DNA of 6,189 bases from an uncultured Clostridium sp. (GCA_905200315.1 CAJKKA010000099.1:1-6189); one strand, 5' to 3'; positions 1 to 5,581 are shown, counted from the stretch's first letter. Made by a program: numbers and translations. Notes: a model not told the origin generated them from the letters alone.

Positions 1-1
1 A

Positions 2-883
2 GAAGAAGCAGACCTAATAAATAATGAAAAAAAGTGTAAGTTTTTACCTAATATAACATTACCAGAAGGAATAGAATGTACATTAAGTTATGAGGAAGCA
101 ATAAAAGATTCTGAAATAATTTTACATGTTACACCTTCAAAATTTACAAGAAGTATTGTAAAAGAATACAAAAAATTTGTTACAAATCAACCAATTATCA
201 TATGTTCAAAGGGATTTGAAAAAGATTCTTTAAAAACATTAGATGAAGTAATTGAAGAAGAAATGCCAGAGGCAAAAATTGGAGTTTTATCAGGACCAAG
301 TCATGCAGAAGAAGTTTCAATAGGTGTTCCAACAGTTCTTGTTGTAGCTTCAAAAAATGAAGACGTATTAGAAATGGTACAAAAAGACTTTATGAGTAAA
401 GATTTAAGAATTTATACAAGTAAAGATGTAAAAGGCGTAGAACTTGGAGGAGCACTAAAAAATATTATAGCATTTTGTGCAGGAACAGCAGCTGGAATTG
501 GCCTTGGAGATAATTCGTTCGCAGCGTTAATTACAAGAGGACTAACAGAAATTTCAAGATTAGGAATTGCTTTAGGAGGAGAAAAAGATACTTTTTACGG
601 TTTAAGTGGCTTGGGAGATTTAATAGTAACTTGCTTAAGCGAACACAGTAGAAATAGAAAAGCAGGAAAATTAATAGGTCAAGGAAAAACTTTAGAAGAA
701 ACCAAAAAAGAAGTAGGAATGACAATAGAAAGTATAGATAATATAGAGGTAGCATATGAACTTGCAAAAATAAACAACATAGAAATGCCAATAGTACAAA
801 TGGTTTATGATGTTTTATATAATAAATTAGATCCTAAAAAAGCAGTTGAAATTTTAATGACAAGAGAAAGAAAAAGTGAATAA
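2..883 (+). CDS. gpsA: NAD(P)-dependent glycerol-3-phosphate dehydrogenase, 5' end outside window
   Basis: GpsA interconverts dihydroxyacetone phosphate and sn-glycerol 3-phosphate with NAD(P)H in the cytoplasm and supplies the backbone for phospholipids. The frame is open from base 2, giving 293 residues. The family is about 330-340 long, so roughly 40-45 residues, including the N-terminal GxGxWG dinucleotide-binding loop, lie to the left of the window. Visible family hallmarks are the segment around NITLPEGIE, the CSKGFE segment (203-220), LSGPSHAEEV (287-316), the ELGGALKNIIA segment with the expected catalytic Lys at 458-460, the ALITRGLTEISRLG stretch, and GLGDLIVTC followed by SRNR near 647-658. 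The ATG at 263 is internal, because strongly conserved sequence continues upstream of it in frame. The gene ends 103 bp before the next gene, and a dyad at 922-953 may terminate its transcript. Identification is secure; the start cannot be seen. Confidence 0.95.
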   Translation, partial: EEADLINNEKKCKFLPNITLPEGIECTLSYEEAIKDSEIILHVTPSKFTRSIVKEYKKFVTNQPIIICSKGFEKDSLKTLDEVIEEEMPEAKIGVLSGPSHAEEVSIGVPTVLVVASKNEDVLEMVQKDFMSKDLRIYTSKDVKGVELGGALKNIIAFCAGTAAGIGLGDNSFAALITRGLTEISRLGIALGGEKDTFYGLSGLGDLIVTCLSEHSRNRKAGKLIGQGKTLEETKKEVGMTIESIDNIEVAYELAKINNIEMPIVQMVYDVLYNKLDPKKAVEILMTRERKSE

Positions 884-891
884 AAATTAAA

Positions 892-920
892 TTGACAAAA
901 AAATATCTAAGTGTTAATAT
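892..920 (+). promoter_or_regulatory. Vegetative (sigma-A type) promoter for the zinc-ribbon gene
   Basis: A perfect -35 hexamer TTGACA (892-897) is followed by a 17-bp spacer and the -10 hexamer TAATAT (915-920). A TG at 912-913 gives an extended -10. This is one of the best promoter matches in the window. Transcription would start near 927, inside the dyad that follows, leaving a leader of about 60 nt before the gene at 987. Confidence 0.8.
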
Positions 921-921
921 G

Positions 922-953
922 AAACTGGAAATTTGAATAAATATTTCCAGTTT
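922..953 (+). terminator. Probable gpsA terminator or operator-like dyad at the promoter start site
   Basis: Perfect 11-bp arms, AAACTGGAAAT (922-932) and ATTTCCAGTTT (943-953), enclose a 10-nt loop and are followed by the T-rich TATTTATA. It lies 39 bp after the gpsA stop, so it could form a weak intrinsic terminator for gpsA. The stem has only 3-4 G/C pairs and the T-tract is interrupted. Because it covers the expected start site of the promoter at 892-920, it might instead bind a repressor. Confidence 0.5.
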
Positions 954-986
954 ATTTATAATATATATAAATAGGAGGAAAAGAGT

Positions 987-1406
987 ATGGATTTTTTTGA
1001 TAAATTAGGAAAAAAGGCAAGTGAAACTTATAAAGGAGCAGCTGAAAAAACAAGCAAAATTGCTAAAGAAACAAAATTAAAAATGGCTATAAATGAAAAT
1101 AAATCTAAAATAAATGATCTATATGAAGAAATTGGTAAAAAGATATATGAAAATCATGTTAGAGAAGAAAAAGAAAATTTAGATGAATTCTTAAAAGAAG
1201 AATGTACTAAAATAGATGTATTAGCAGACGAAATAGAAGATTACAGAAAAGATATTTTAGAATTAAAAGACAAAAAACAATGTCCAAGTTGTAATAAAGA
1301 AATAGAGGCAAATGTTAAATTTTGCCCAAATTGTGGGGCAGAACAACCAAAAGTAGAGGAACCTAAAAAAGAGGAAATAAAAGAAGAAGATATAGAAATA
1401 AAATAA
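987..1406 (+). CDS. Small coiled-coil protein with C-terminal zinc ribbon, function unknown
   Basis: This 139-residue protein is cytoplasmic by sequence: it has no signal peptide or membrane segment. Residues 1-95 are highly charged and mostly helical, with heptad-like spacing of hydrophobic residues that suggests a coiled coil from about 36 to 95. Residues 99-116 form a zinc ribbon: Cys99 and Cys102 (CPSC), then Cys113 and Cys116 (CPNCG). The last 20 or so residues are an acidic/lysine-rich tail, probably disordered. Small 'zinc-ribbon domain' proteins with this layout are common in Firmicutes, but I know of no established function. The start is set by AGGAGG at 973-978, 8 nt before ATG. The gene has its own strong promoter. 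No clear terminator separates it from holA, so the two may be cotranscribed. I do not recognise a gene symbol. Confidence 0.85.
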   Translation: MDFFDKLGKKASETYKGAAEKTSKIAKETKLKMAINENKSKINDLYEEIGKKIYENHVREEKENLDEFLKEECTKIDVLADEIEDYRKDILELKDKKQCPSCNKEIEANVKFCPNCGAEQPKVEEPKKEEIKEEDIEIK

Positions 1407-1438
1407 TAAAATAATAGAATAATAGGATAATAATCTTA

Positions 1439-1466
1439 GTAGGGGCGGACGCCTTAAGTCCGCCCG
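1439..1466. repeat. Short GC-rich hairpin repeat element between the zinc-ribbon gene and holA
   Basis: GGGCGGAC (1443-1450) and GTCCGCCC (1458-1465) are perfect 8-bp arms around a 7-nt loop, introduced by GTAG. The element is nearly all G/C in the arms, within strongly AT-rich DNA, and has no T-tract after it, so it does not look like an intrinsic terminator. It matches the half-elements of the palindrome at 4823-4892 at 9 of 12 leading positions, which suggests a dispersed hairpin family. If transcribed it would place a stable stem about 12 nt upstream of the holA ribosome binding site. Confidence 0.6.
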
Positions 1467-1490
1467 AAGATAGTAAAGAAAGGCATAAAG

Positions 1491-2519
1491 ATGTTAATAA
1501 AACCAGAACAATTAGAAAAAGAAATTAAACAAAATAATCCAGAAACAATATTTTTATTATTTGGCGAAGAAACATATTTATTGGAAAATTCATTAAAAAG
1601 AATTAAGAAAAATTTTGGAGAAACAATAAGTGGTATAAATTTTGTAACCTTGTATGAAAACAATGTAGAAAATTTGGTTCAAGAAATTGAAACACCTGCA
1701 TTTGGTTATGAAAAGAAATTAATAATTATAAGAGACTCAAAAATTTTTCAAAGAGGTGGAAAAGGAAAAAGCAAAGAAAAAGAACAAACTATAGAAAAAA
1801 TAAATAATTATATAAAAGAAAATTATAATGATATTGTAAAAGACTGTGTGATTATATTTGTAGAAGAAAGTGTAGAAAAAAACAAGTTATATAACACACT
1901 TGAAAAGTTAGGAACGGTTTGTAATTTTGAAGCCTTAAAAATAAATCAATTAAATGCAAAATTATCATCAATTTGCAGGGCATATAAAGTAGAAATAGCA
2001 AGCAATGATATAAATTACTTGATAGAAAATAGTGGTACAAATATGCAAGATTTAATAAACGAAATCCGTAAACTTATTGAATATGCAGGAGAGGGCGGAA
2101 CAATAAAAAGAGAGGACATAGATGCTCTTTGTACAAAACAAATTCAAGCTGTTATATTTGATTTAACAGATAATTTAGGAAAAAAAGAAATAACCAAATC
2201 ATTACAAATATTAGATAATTTATTATATTCAAAAGAACCAATGCAAAAAATATTAATTACTTTATATAATCATTTTAAAAAACTATATATAACAACAATT
2301 GCATTAGAAGAAAATAAAAATATAGCAGTTAGTTTAAATTTAAAACCAAACCAGATGTTTTTAACTACAAAATATAAAATGCAAGCAGGTTATTTTAAAA
2401 AGGAAGAATTACGAAATATAGTACAAAAATTAATAGATTTAGATGCTGAGTATAAACAAGGAATAATAGATTTAGATATAGGATTACGTACAATTCTTTG
2501 TGAATTCTGTTCAAAATAA
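1491..2519 (+). CDS. holA: DNA polymerase III subunit delta
   Basis: HolA is the clamp-loader subunit that opens the beta sliding clamp and works with tau/gamma and delta' in the replisome. The 342-residue length is normal for the family. The start (residues 16-35) shows the typical IFLLFGEETYLLENSL pattern, and the P-loop-like fold without a functional Walker motif fits delta. Domain I spans about residues 1-148; domain II runs from about 149 to 215, with the INQLNAKLSS and LIENSGTNMQDLINEIRKL helices; domain III, the collar, covers about 216-342 and ends with the typical LDIGLRTILCEF. A lysine-rich insert (about 88-103) replaces a short loop. The start is chosen from the GAAAGG Shine-Dalgarno (1478-1483), 7 nt before ATG. 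There is no obvious promoter of its own in the 84-bp gap, so readthrough from the zinc-ribbon gene is likely. It is convergent with aspS and ends at a shared terminator. Confidence 0.93.
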   Translation: MLIKPEQLEKEIKQNNPETIFLLFGEETYLLENSLKRIKKNFGETISGINFVTLYENNVENLVQEIETPAFGYEKKLIIIRDSKIFQRGGKGKSKEKEQTIEKINNYIKENYNDIVKDCVIIFVEESVEKNKLYNTLEKLGTVCNFEALKINQLNAKLSSICRAYKVEIASNDINYLIENSGTNMQDLINEIRKLIEYAGEGGTIKREDIDALCTKQIQAVIFDLTDNLGKKEITKSLQILDNLLYSKEPMQKILITLYNHFKKLYITTIALEENKNIAVSLNLKPNQMFLTTKYKMQAGYFKKEELRNIVQKLIDLDAEYKQGIIDLDIGLRTILCEFCSK

Positions 2520-2558
2520 AAGATGGTAAAAAGGTACATATACAAAAATTATATATAT

Positions 2559-2601
2559 ATAATAAAAATGAAACGATTTTTTATCGTTTCATTTTTATTA
2601 T
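2559..2601. terminator. Bidirectional intrinsic terminator between holA and aspS
   Basis: A perfect 19-bp inverted repeat (2559-2577 with 2583-2601) encloses a TTTTT loop. The A-rich 5' flank and T-rich 3' flank supply a U-tract on both strands. It lies 40 bp after the holA stop and 17 bp beyond the aspS stop on the other strand, so it can end both convergent transcripts. Confidence 0.88.
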
Positions 2602-2618
2602 TTTAAATTATATTTATG

Positions 2619-4376
2619 TTATTTTTTTATATCTAATTGAATGTGAACATCTCTTAATTGCTCTCTTGTAACATTTCCTGGTGCACCCATCATTAAATCT
2701 TGAGCTTTACTATTCATAGGGAAAGCAATAACATCTCTTATTGTTTCACTTTCTGTTAAAAGCATTAACATTCTATCAAATCCAGGAGCTATACCTGCAT
2801 GTGGTGGAGCACCATATTGGAATGCATTGAATAATGCTGGGAATTTTTCTTCAATATGTTCTTTAGAGTAACCAGCAAGTTCAAAAGCTTTTATCATTAT
2901 TTCTGGATCATGGTTTCTAACAGCTCCAGAAGAAAGCTCTATACCATTACAAACTATGTCATATTGATATGCAACTATGTCTAAAGGATTTTGAGTATTT
3001 AAAGCTTCTAAACCTCCTTGAGGCATTGAAAATGGATTATGGTTAAATGCAATATTTCCTCTTTCATCTAATTCATACATTGGAAAATCTACAATCCAAC
3101 AGAATTTAAATTCATCGTTATTAATTAAGTTTAATCTGTTTCCAAGCTCTGTTCTTATTTGCCCTGCAAGTTCTGTTGCTCTAGCTTCTTTATCAGCAAT
3201 AAAGAAAATTGTATCTTCTACTTCTAAATCTGCTAATTTTAATAATTCCTTCTTTAAATCATCTGGAATAAATTTATCAATAGGTCCTTTAAAGCTTAAA
3301 TCTTCTTGAACTTCTAAGTAACCAAGACCACCCATACCAATAGATGTAGCAAAACTTAACATTTTTTCGTGGAAACCTTTAGATAAGTGACCTTTAACTT
3401 TAATTGCACGAACTGTTCTACCAATAAATGGTTTGAAAGTACATTTACTAAAGAAATCAGATAAATCAATAATAACTAAAGGATTTCTTAAATCTGGTTT
3501 ATCACTACCATATTTTAGCATTGCATCTTTGTAAGTAATTCTAGGGAATGGATATTCTGCAATTTTTTTATTAGAAAATTTCTTAAATGTGTTATACATA
3601 ACAGGTTCTATAACACTAAAAACATCTTCTTGAGTTGCATAAGCCATTTCCATATCTACTTGATAAAATTCACCAGGAGCACGGTCTGCTCTTGCATCTT
3701 CATCTCTAAAACAAGGTGCAATTTGGAAATATTTATCAATACCAGAAACCATTAAAAGTTGTTTAAATTGTTGAGGTGCTTGAGGAAGTGCATAAAACTT
3801 ACCAGCATGAACTCTACTAGGAACTAAATAATCTCTAGCTCCTTCTGGAGAAGAACTTGTAAGTATAGGTGTTTGAACCTCTAAGAATCCTTGTTCAATC
3901 ATTTGGTTTCTTAAAAATTGTAAAACTTGTGCACGTAAAATAAGATTATTTTTATATTTATCGTTTCTTAAATCTAAAAATCTATATTGTAAACGCAAAT
4001 CTTCTCTAATTTCTTGATTAGTATTAACTTCAAAAGGTAAATCCTTAGTTCTTTTTCCTAAAATTTTAATATCTTCAATAACAATTTCAACTAAACCAGT
4101 TTTTAGTTTCTCGTTAACTGTTTCAGGATCTCTTTTTTTTACAGTACCAGAAACACAAACAGTAGATTCAATAGGAATATGAGAAGCAAAATCAACATCG
4201 CTACTATCAGCAGAAGTAACAACTTGAGTAACTCCATACATATCTCTAATATCTAAAAAAACAAGACCTCCAAAATCTCTAATAGTTTGAACGAAACCAG
4301 AAATTCTAACTTTTTTACCAACATCATCTAAACTAATTTCGTTACAATTATGTGTTCTAAAAATGTTCTCTTTCAT
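2619..4376 (-). CDS. aspS: Aspartyl-tRNA synthetase, probably non-discriminating (Asp/Asn)
   Basis: This class II synthetase joins Asp to tRNA-Asp and, if non-discriminating, also to tRNA-Asn. It has 585 residues, normal for the bacterial type. The N-terminal OB-fold anticodon-binding domain (about 1-110) has RDFGGLVFLDIRD. The catalytic core follows: motif 1 with FLEVQTP (164-170), the TSSSPEGARDYLVPSR loop, motif 2 with FRDEDARADRAPGEFYQ (223-239), a GAD-type insertion (about 295-410), and motif 3 with GAPPHAGIAPGFDRMLMLL (522-540). AGGAGG on the minus strand (4387-4392), 10 nt before ATG, fixes the start. The APGEFYQVDMEMA and QYDIVCNGIELSSGAVRNH segments resemble alphaproteobacterial enzymes more than Bacillus ones; this is recalled, not searched. 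The position where L or H often tracks tRNA selectivity is Phe35 here, so it does not decide the matter. Expression is controlled by the upstream T-box, whose specifier reads as Asn. Confidence 0.97.
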   Translation of the reverse strand: MKENIFRTHNCNEISLDDVGKKVRISGFVQTIRDFGGLVFLDIRDMYGVTQVVTSADSSDVDFASHIPIESTVCVSGTVKKRDPETVNEKLKTGLVEIVIEDIKILGKRTKDLPFEVNTNQEIREDLRLQYRFLDLRNDKYKNNLILRAQVLQFLRNQMIEQGFLEVQTPILTSSSPEGARDYLVPSRVHAGKFYALPQAPQQFKQLLMVSGIDKYFQIAPCFRDEDARADRAPGEFYQVDMEMAYATQEDVFSVIEPVMYNTFKKFSNKKIAEYPFPRITYKDAMLKYGSDKPDLRNPLVIIDLSDFFSKCTFKPFIGRTVRAIKVKGHLSKGFHEKMLSFATSIGMGGLGYLEVQEDLSFKGPIDKFIPDDLKKELLKLADLEVEDTIFFIADKEARATELAGQIRTELGNRLNLINNDEFKFCWIVDFPMYELDERGNIAFNHNPFSMPQGGLEALNTQNPLDIVAYQYDIVCNGIELSSGAVRNHDPEIMIKAFELAGYSKEHIEEKFPALFNAFQYGAPPHAGIAPGFDRMLMLLTESETIRDVIAFPMNSKAQDLMMGAPGNVTREQLRDVHIQLDIKK

Positions 4377-4451
4377 AAAAATAAAACCTCCTAAAAACCC
4401 ATAAAGGGAAATAAAAATATATTAATTTACAAAATGTAAAAATAAGCAAAC

Positions 4452-4487
4452 AAAAAGCCCTACATTATAAATTAATATAATGTAGGG
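4452..4487 (-). terminator. Regulatory terminator hairpin of the aspS T-box
   Basis: On the minus strand, CCCTACATTATA and TATAATGTAGGG (outer limits 4487 and 4458) form a 12-bp stem with a 6-nt loop, followed by a short CTTTTT tract. The 5' arm begins CCCTA, which can instead pair with the TAGGG of the T-box core to make the antiterminator, so the two folds exclude each other. Confidence 0.9.
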
Positions 4488-4675
4488 ACGAAATAACAAT
4501 TCCGCGGTGCCACCCTAACTTGAAAGCAAAGCTTTCCACTTTATTAAAAACTGCTCCAATATGTTTCGCTTAAAATAGCTTTAACTAAAAGGGCTTACAG
4601 CCTAGGACCCTTACTCTCTAATAGCAAACACTAAAAGCTTTTATTGTACAAACGCAGTATAATATACATATTATG
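4452..4675 (-). promoter_or_regulatory. T-box riboswitch of aspS, specifier AAC (Asn)
   Basis: This is a leader RNA that senses uncharged tRNA and controls termination before aspS. On the minus strand it has an AGAGAG segment (4619-4614), a distal stem with a GCTG matching the GNTG motif (4601-4598), and the 3' side of Stem I ending in TTGGAGC. Stem III is GAAAGC/GCTTTC (4536-4522), and the T-box core AGGGTGGCACCGCGG spans 4516-4502. The UGGC at 4512-4509 would pair with GCCA-3', that is, discriminator G73, as found in tRNA-Asn and tRNA-Asp. By the usual spacing, codon-A-N-N-(C/T)TGGAG, the specifier is AAC (4565-4563), followed by A. No GAC or GAU occurs on that side of Stem I. The 5' end is estimated from the promoter. 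T-box identity is near certain; the Asn specifier is an inference from spacing. Confidence 0.93.
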
Positions 4676-4681
4676 CTAACT

Positions 4682-4711
4682 ATTCTAGCATTTTATACCA
4701 ATATTTGTCAA
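4682..4711 (-). promoter_or_regulatory. Promoter of the aspS T-box leader
   Basis: On the minus strand, TTGACA (4711-4706) is followed by an 18-bp spacer and TAGAAT (4687-4682). A TG one base before the -10 gives an extended -10. Transcription would begin near 4675, about 300 nt before the aspS start, which is a normal T-box leader length. Confidence 0.78.
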
Positions 4712-4822
4712 GAAAGAATTAAGAAATAAATGAAATTGCAAATTAAATGTGAAGTAAAAAAAAATAATTAAAATTAAATATAAATGTTAAAGGTGTGAAA
4801 CAAAAGATAAAACAATAATTTT

Positions 4823-4892
4823 GTAGAGGAGCACACAGTGCTCCATAAATAAAACAAAAAAATAAGTAACGGAGCACACTGTGCTCCTCTAC
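4823..4892. repeat. 70-bp nested palindrome made of two inverted hairpin half-elements
   Basis: The left half begins GTAGAGGAGCAC (4823-4834) and closes with GTGCTCC (4838-4844). The right half begins GGAGCAC (4871-4877) and ends GTGCTCCTCTAC (4881-4892). Each half is its own 7-bp hairpin with a 3-nt loop. The outer 12 bases of the two halves are also exact inverted copies, so the whole can fold as one long cruciform with a 26-base A-rich spacer at its centre. It looks like a small non-coding repeat, possibly mobile (MITE- or REP-like), of the same family as the hairpin at 1439-1466. There is no T-tract directly after it, which argues against a terminator. Confidence 0.7.
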
Positions 4893-4932
4893 GAATAATA
4901 AAAAAAGATGGAAAAGATAGGTTAGAAAGTCA

Positions 4933-4952
4933 AATATTACTAAATTGTAACC
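4933..4952. repeat. Small dyad upstream of the HEPN/MNT locus, possible operator
   Basis: AATTGTAA (4933-4940) and TTACAATT (4945-4952) are perfect 8-bp arms around 4 bp. A weaker TTGTA/TACAA dyad with the same 4-bp centre occurs at 4981-4994, overlapping the possible promoter. In AT-rich DNA such dyads arise by chance, so an operator role is only a possibility. Confidence 0.3.
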
Positions 4953-4980
4953 TTTTACAATTGGAAAATCACAAAAAATA

Positions 4981-5009
4981 TTGTAAAAATACAAAAAATA
5001 ATGTAATAT
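4981..5009 (+). promoter_or_regulatory. Possible promoter of the HEPN/MNT pair
   Basis: TTGTAA (4981-4986), a 17-bp spacer and TAATAT (5004-5009) form a moderate match to the vegetative consensus, 31 bp before the HEPN start. Because the surroundings are AT-rich, the -10 could be placed a few bases either way. Confidence 0.45.
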
Positions 5010-5039
5010 ATTATAAAAGCAATTCGAAAGGATTATACT

Positions 5040-5199
5040 ATGAATTATTTAGATTTAATGAAATTTTGGTTTGAAAGTTCAGATAATGATTATGAAACTA
5101 TGAATGTACTATATCAAAATAGAAAAATGTACAGATGAATATACTAAATTACAAATACAAAGTATTAAGGAGGTTCGAGAATGGCTAAAGAAACAATAA
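5040..5199 (+). pseudogene. HEPN-domain toxin (HepT-like) remnant with internal deletion and frameshift
   Basis: Intact HEPN partners of MNT proteins are helical RNase-type toxins of about 120-135 residues. Here the start is clear: AAAGGA at 5027-5032, ATG at 5040, then 32 residues with the typical KFWFESSDNDYETMNVLYQN first helix, ending at TGA (5136-5138). A different frame, from about 5125 to 5199, encodes a typical HEPN C-terminus, CTDEYTKLQIQSIKEVREWL, then KKQ and stop. The two pieces lie in frames one base apart and meet at an A5 run (5123-5127). About 70-80 middle residues are missing, including the region that carries the R-x4-6-H catalytic motif in the family. The C-terminal piece overlaps the antitoxin start by 19 nt, the usual layout for such pairs. 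The fragment cannot make a working toxin. The assignment rests on sequence pattern and the neighbour. Confidence 0.75.
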
Positions 5200-5501
5200 A
5201 TAAAGATATTATAAATATTGTAAATAAATATAAAGAAGAAATAAAAAAGAAGTATAATATTACAGAAATTATATTGTTTGGGTCATATGCCAAAGGAACA
5301 GAGAATGAAGATAGTGACATAGATATTGCTATTGTTTCAGATGATTTTGATGATATTTATGAGTGTATGGCTGTTTTAATGGGAATGACATGGGATATAG
5401 ATGCAAGAATAGAACCACATCCTATTTTAAAAGAGGATTATGAGAATATCTCGAATCCTTTCGTTAAAGAAATTATAGAAACTGGAATAAAGGTAGCATA
5501 G
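5181..5501 (+). CDS. Minimal nucleotidyltransferase (MNT), orphaned MntA-type antitoxin
   Basis: This is a 106-residue member of the NTP_transf_2 (DNA polymerase beta-like) family. The active-site signature is complete: ILFGSYAKG (31-39) with Gly34-Ser35, then SDIDIAI with Asp46 and Asp48. A third acidic residue, probably Asp72 or Asp74 in the WDIDARIEPHPI strand, completes the metal site. The length fits the stand-alone MNT group. In characterised HEPN/MNT pairs the MNT protein silences the HEPN toxin by adding AMP to a tyrosine. Here the toxin gene directly upstream is broken and overlaps this start by 19 nt, so the antitoxin has lost its partner; it may now be neutral, or act on a toxin encoded elsewhere. 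The start is supported by AAGGAGG (5167-5173), 7 nt before ATG. The reading frame shows no damage. It is followed by a terminator. Confidence 0.85.
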   Translation: MAKETINKDIINIVNKYKEEIKKKYNITEIILFGSYAKGTENEDSDIDIAIVSDDFDDIYECMAVLMGMTWDIDARIEPHPILKEDYENISNPFVKEIIETGIKVA

Positions 5502-5530
5502 ATATATAATTGTGTATATTCAATAAAAGT

Positions 5531-5562
5531 AAAAAACAAGTCAACTAAAGACTTGTTTTTTT
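5531..5562 (+). terminator. Intrinsic terminator after the MNT gene
   Basis: AAAAAACAAGTC (5531-5542) and GACTTGTTTTTT (5550-5561) form a perfect 12-bp stem with a 7-nt loop, and the 3' arm continues as a T-tract. It lies 30 bp after the MNT stop and separates that gene from gatC. Confidence 0.88.
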
Positions 5563-5581
5563 ATTTATTTGAGTATATAAT
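5553..5581 (+). promoter_or_regulatory. Promoter of gatCA
   Basis: A perfect -10 TATAAT (5576-5581) is preceded at 17 bp by TTGTTT (5553-5558), a partial -35 that lies inside the 3' arm of the MNT terminator. Transcription would start near 5588, giving a leader of about 25 nt. That is too short for a T-box, so gatCA is not under the same kind of tRNA control as aspS. Confidence 0.6.

Larger units (their letters stand above)
4721..5039. other. Gene-poor region between the aspS promoter and the HEPN remnant
   Basis: No credible gene is seen on either strand. The left 100 bases are A-rich and featureless. The rest holds the 70-bp nested palindrome (4823-4892), a small dyad (4933-4952) and a possible promoter (4981-5009). 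The only longer open frame, on the minus strand at 4743-4994, is very rich in Phe/Leu/Tyr as expected from reading A-rich DNA backward, and it runs across the palindrome. Confidence 0.7.

Noticed and set aside
263..265. ATG as the start of gpsA
   Set aside because: Conserved GpsA sequence continues in frame upstream to base 2, so this Met is internal.
531..791. Open frame on the minus strand inside gpsA
   Set aside because: It lies wholly within the well-supported gpsA frame, is a Leu/Phe-rich low-complexity shadow, and has no ribosome binding site or family resemblance.
1399..1434. AATA-rich quasi-tandem stretch after the zinc-ribbon gene
   Set aside because: The units are irregular and expected in such AT-rich DNA.
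1443..1465. GC-rich hairpin as the terminator of the zinc-ribbon gene
   Set aside because: The bases after the stem are GAAGATAG, with no T-tract.
1454..1663. Open frame on the minus strand overlapping the start of holA
   Set aside because: It is antisense to a clear gene and to the hairpin repeat, and shows no recognisable features.
1852..2040. Open frame on the minus strand inside holA
   Set aside because: It is a Leu/Phe/Tyr-rich shadow of an A-rich coding strand.
4561..4600. Asp specifier codon in the aspS T-box
   Set aside because: I searched the 3' side of Stem I in all frames and found neither GAC nor GAU.
4823..4892. CRISPR array
   Set aside because: There are only two hairpin units, in inverted rather than direct orientation, with a 26-base A-rich gap.
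4743..4994. Possible 83-residue hydrophobic membrane protein on the minus strand
   Set aside because: Its Phe-rich composition follows from A-rich DNA, it reads through the nested palindrome, and it lacks a Shine-Dalgarno site; I see no sign of a real gene.
4933..4994. Paired TTGTA/TACAA dyads as a repressor operator of the toxin-antitoxin pair
   Set aside because: The dyads are short, AT-rich and unequal; chance is a sufficient explanation, so the first is listed only as a low-confidence repeat.
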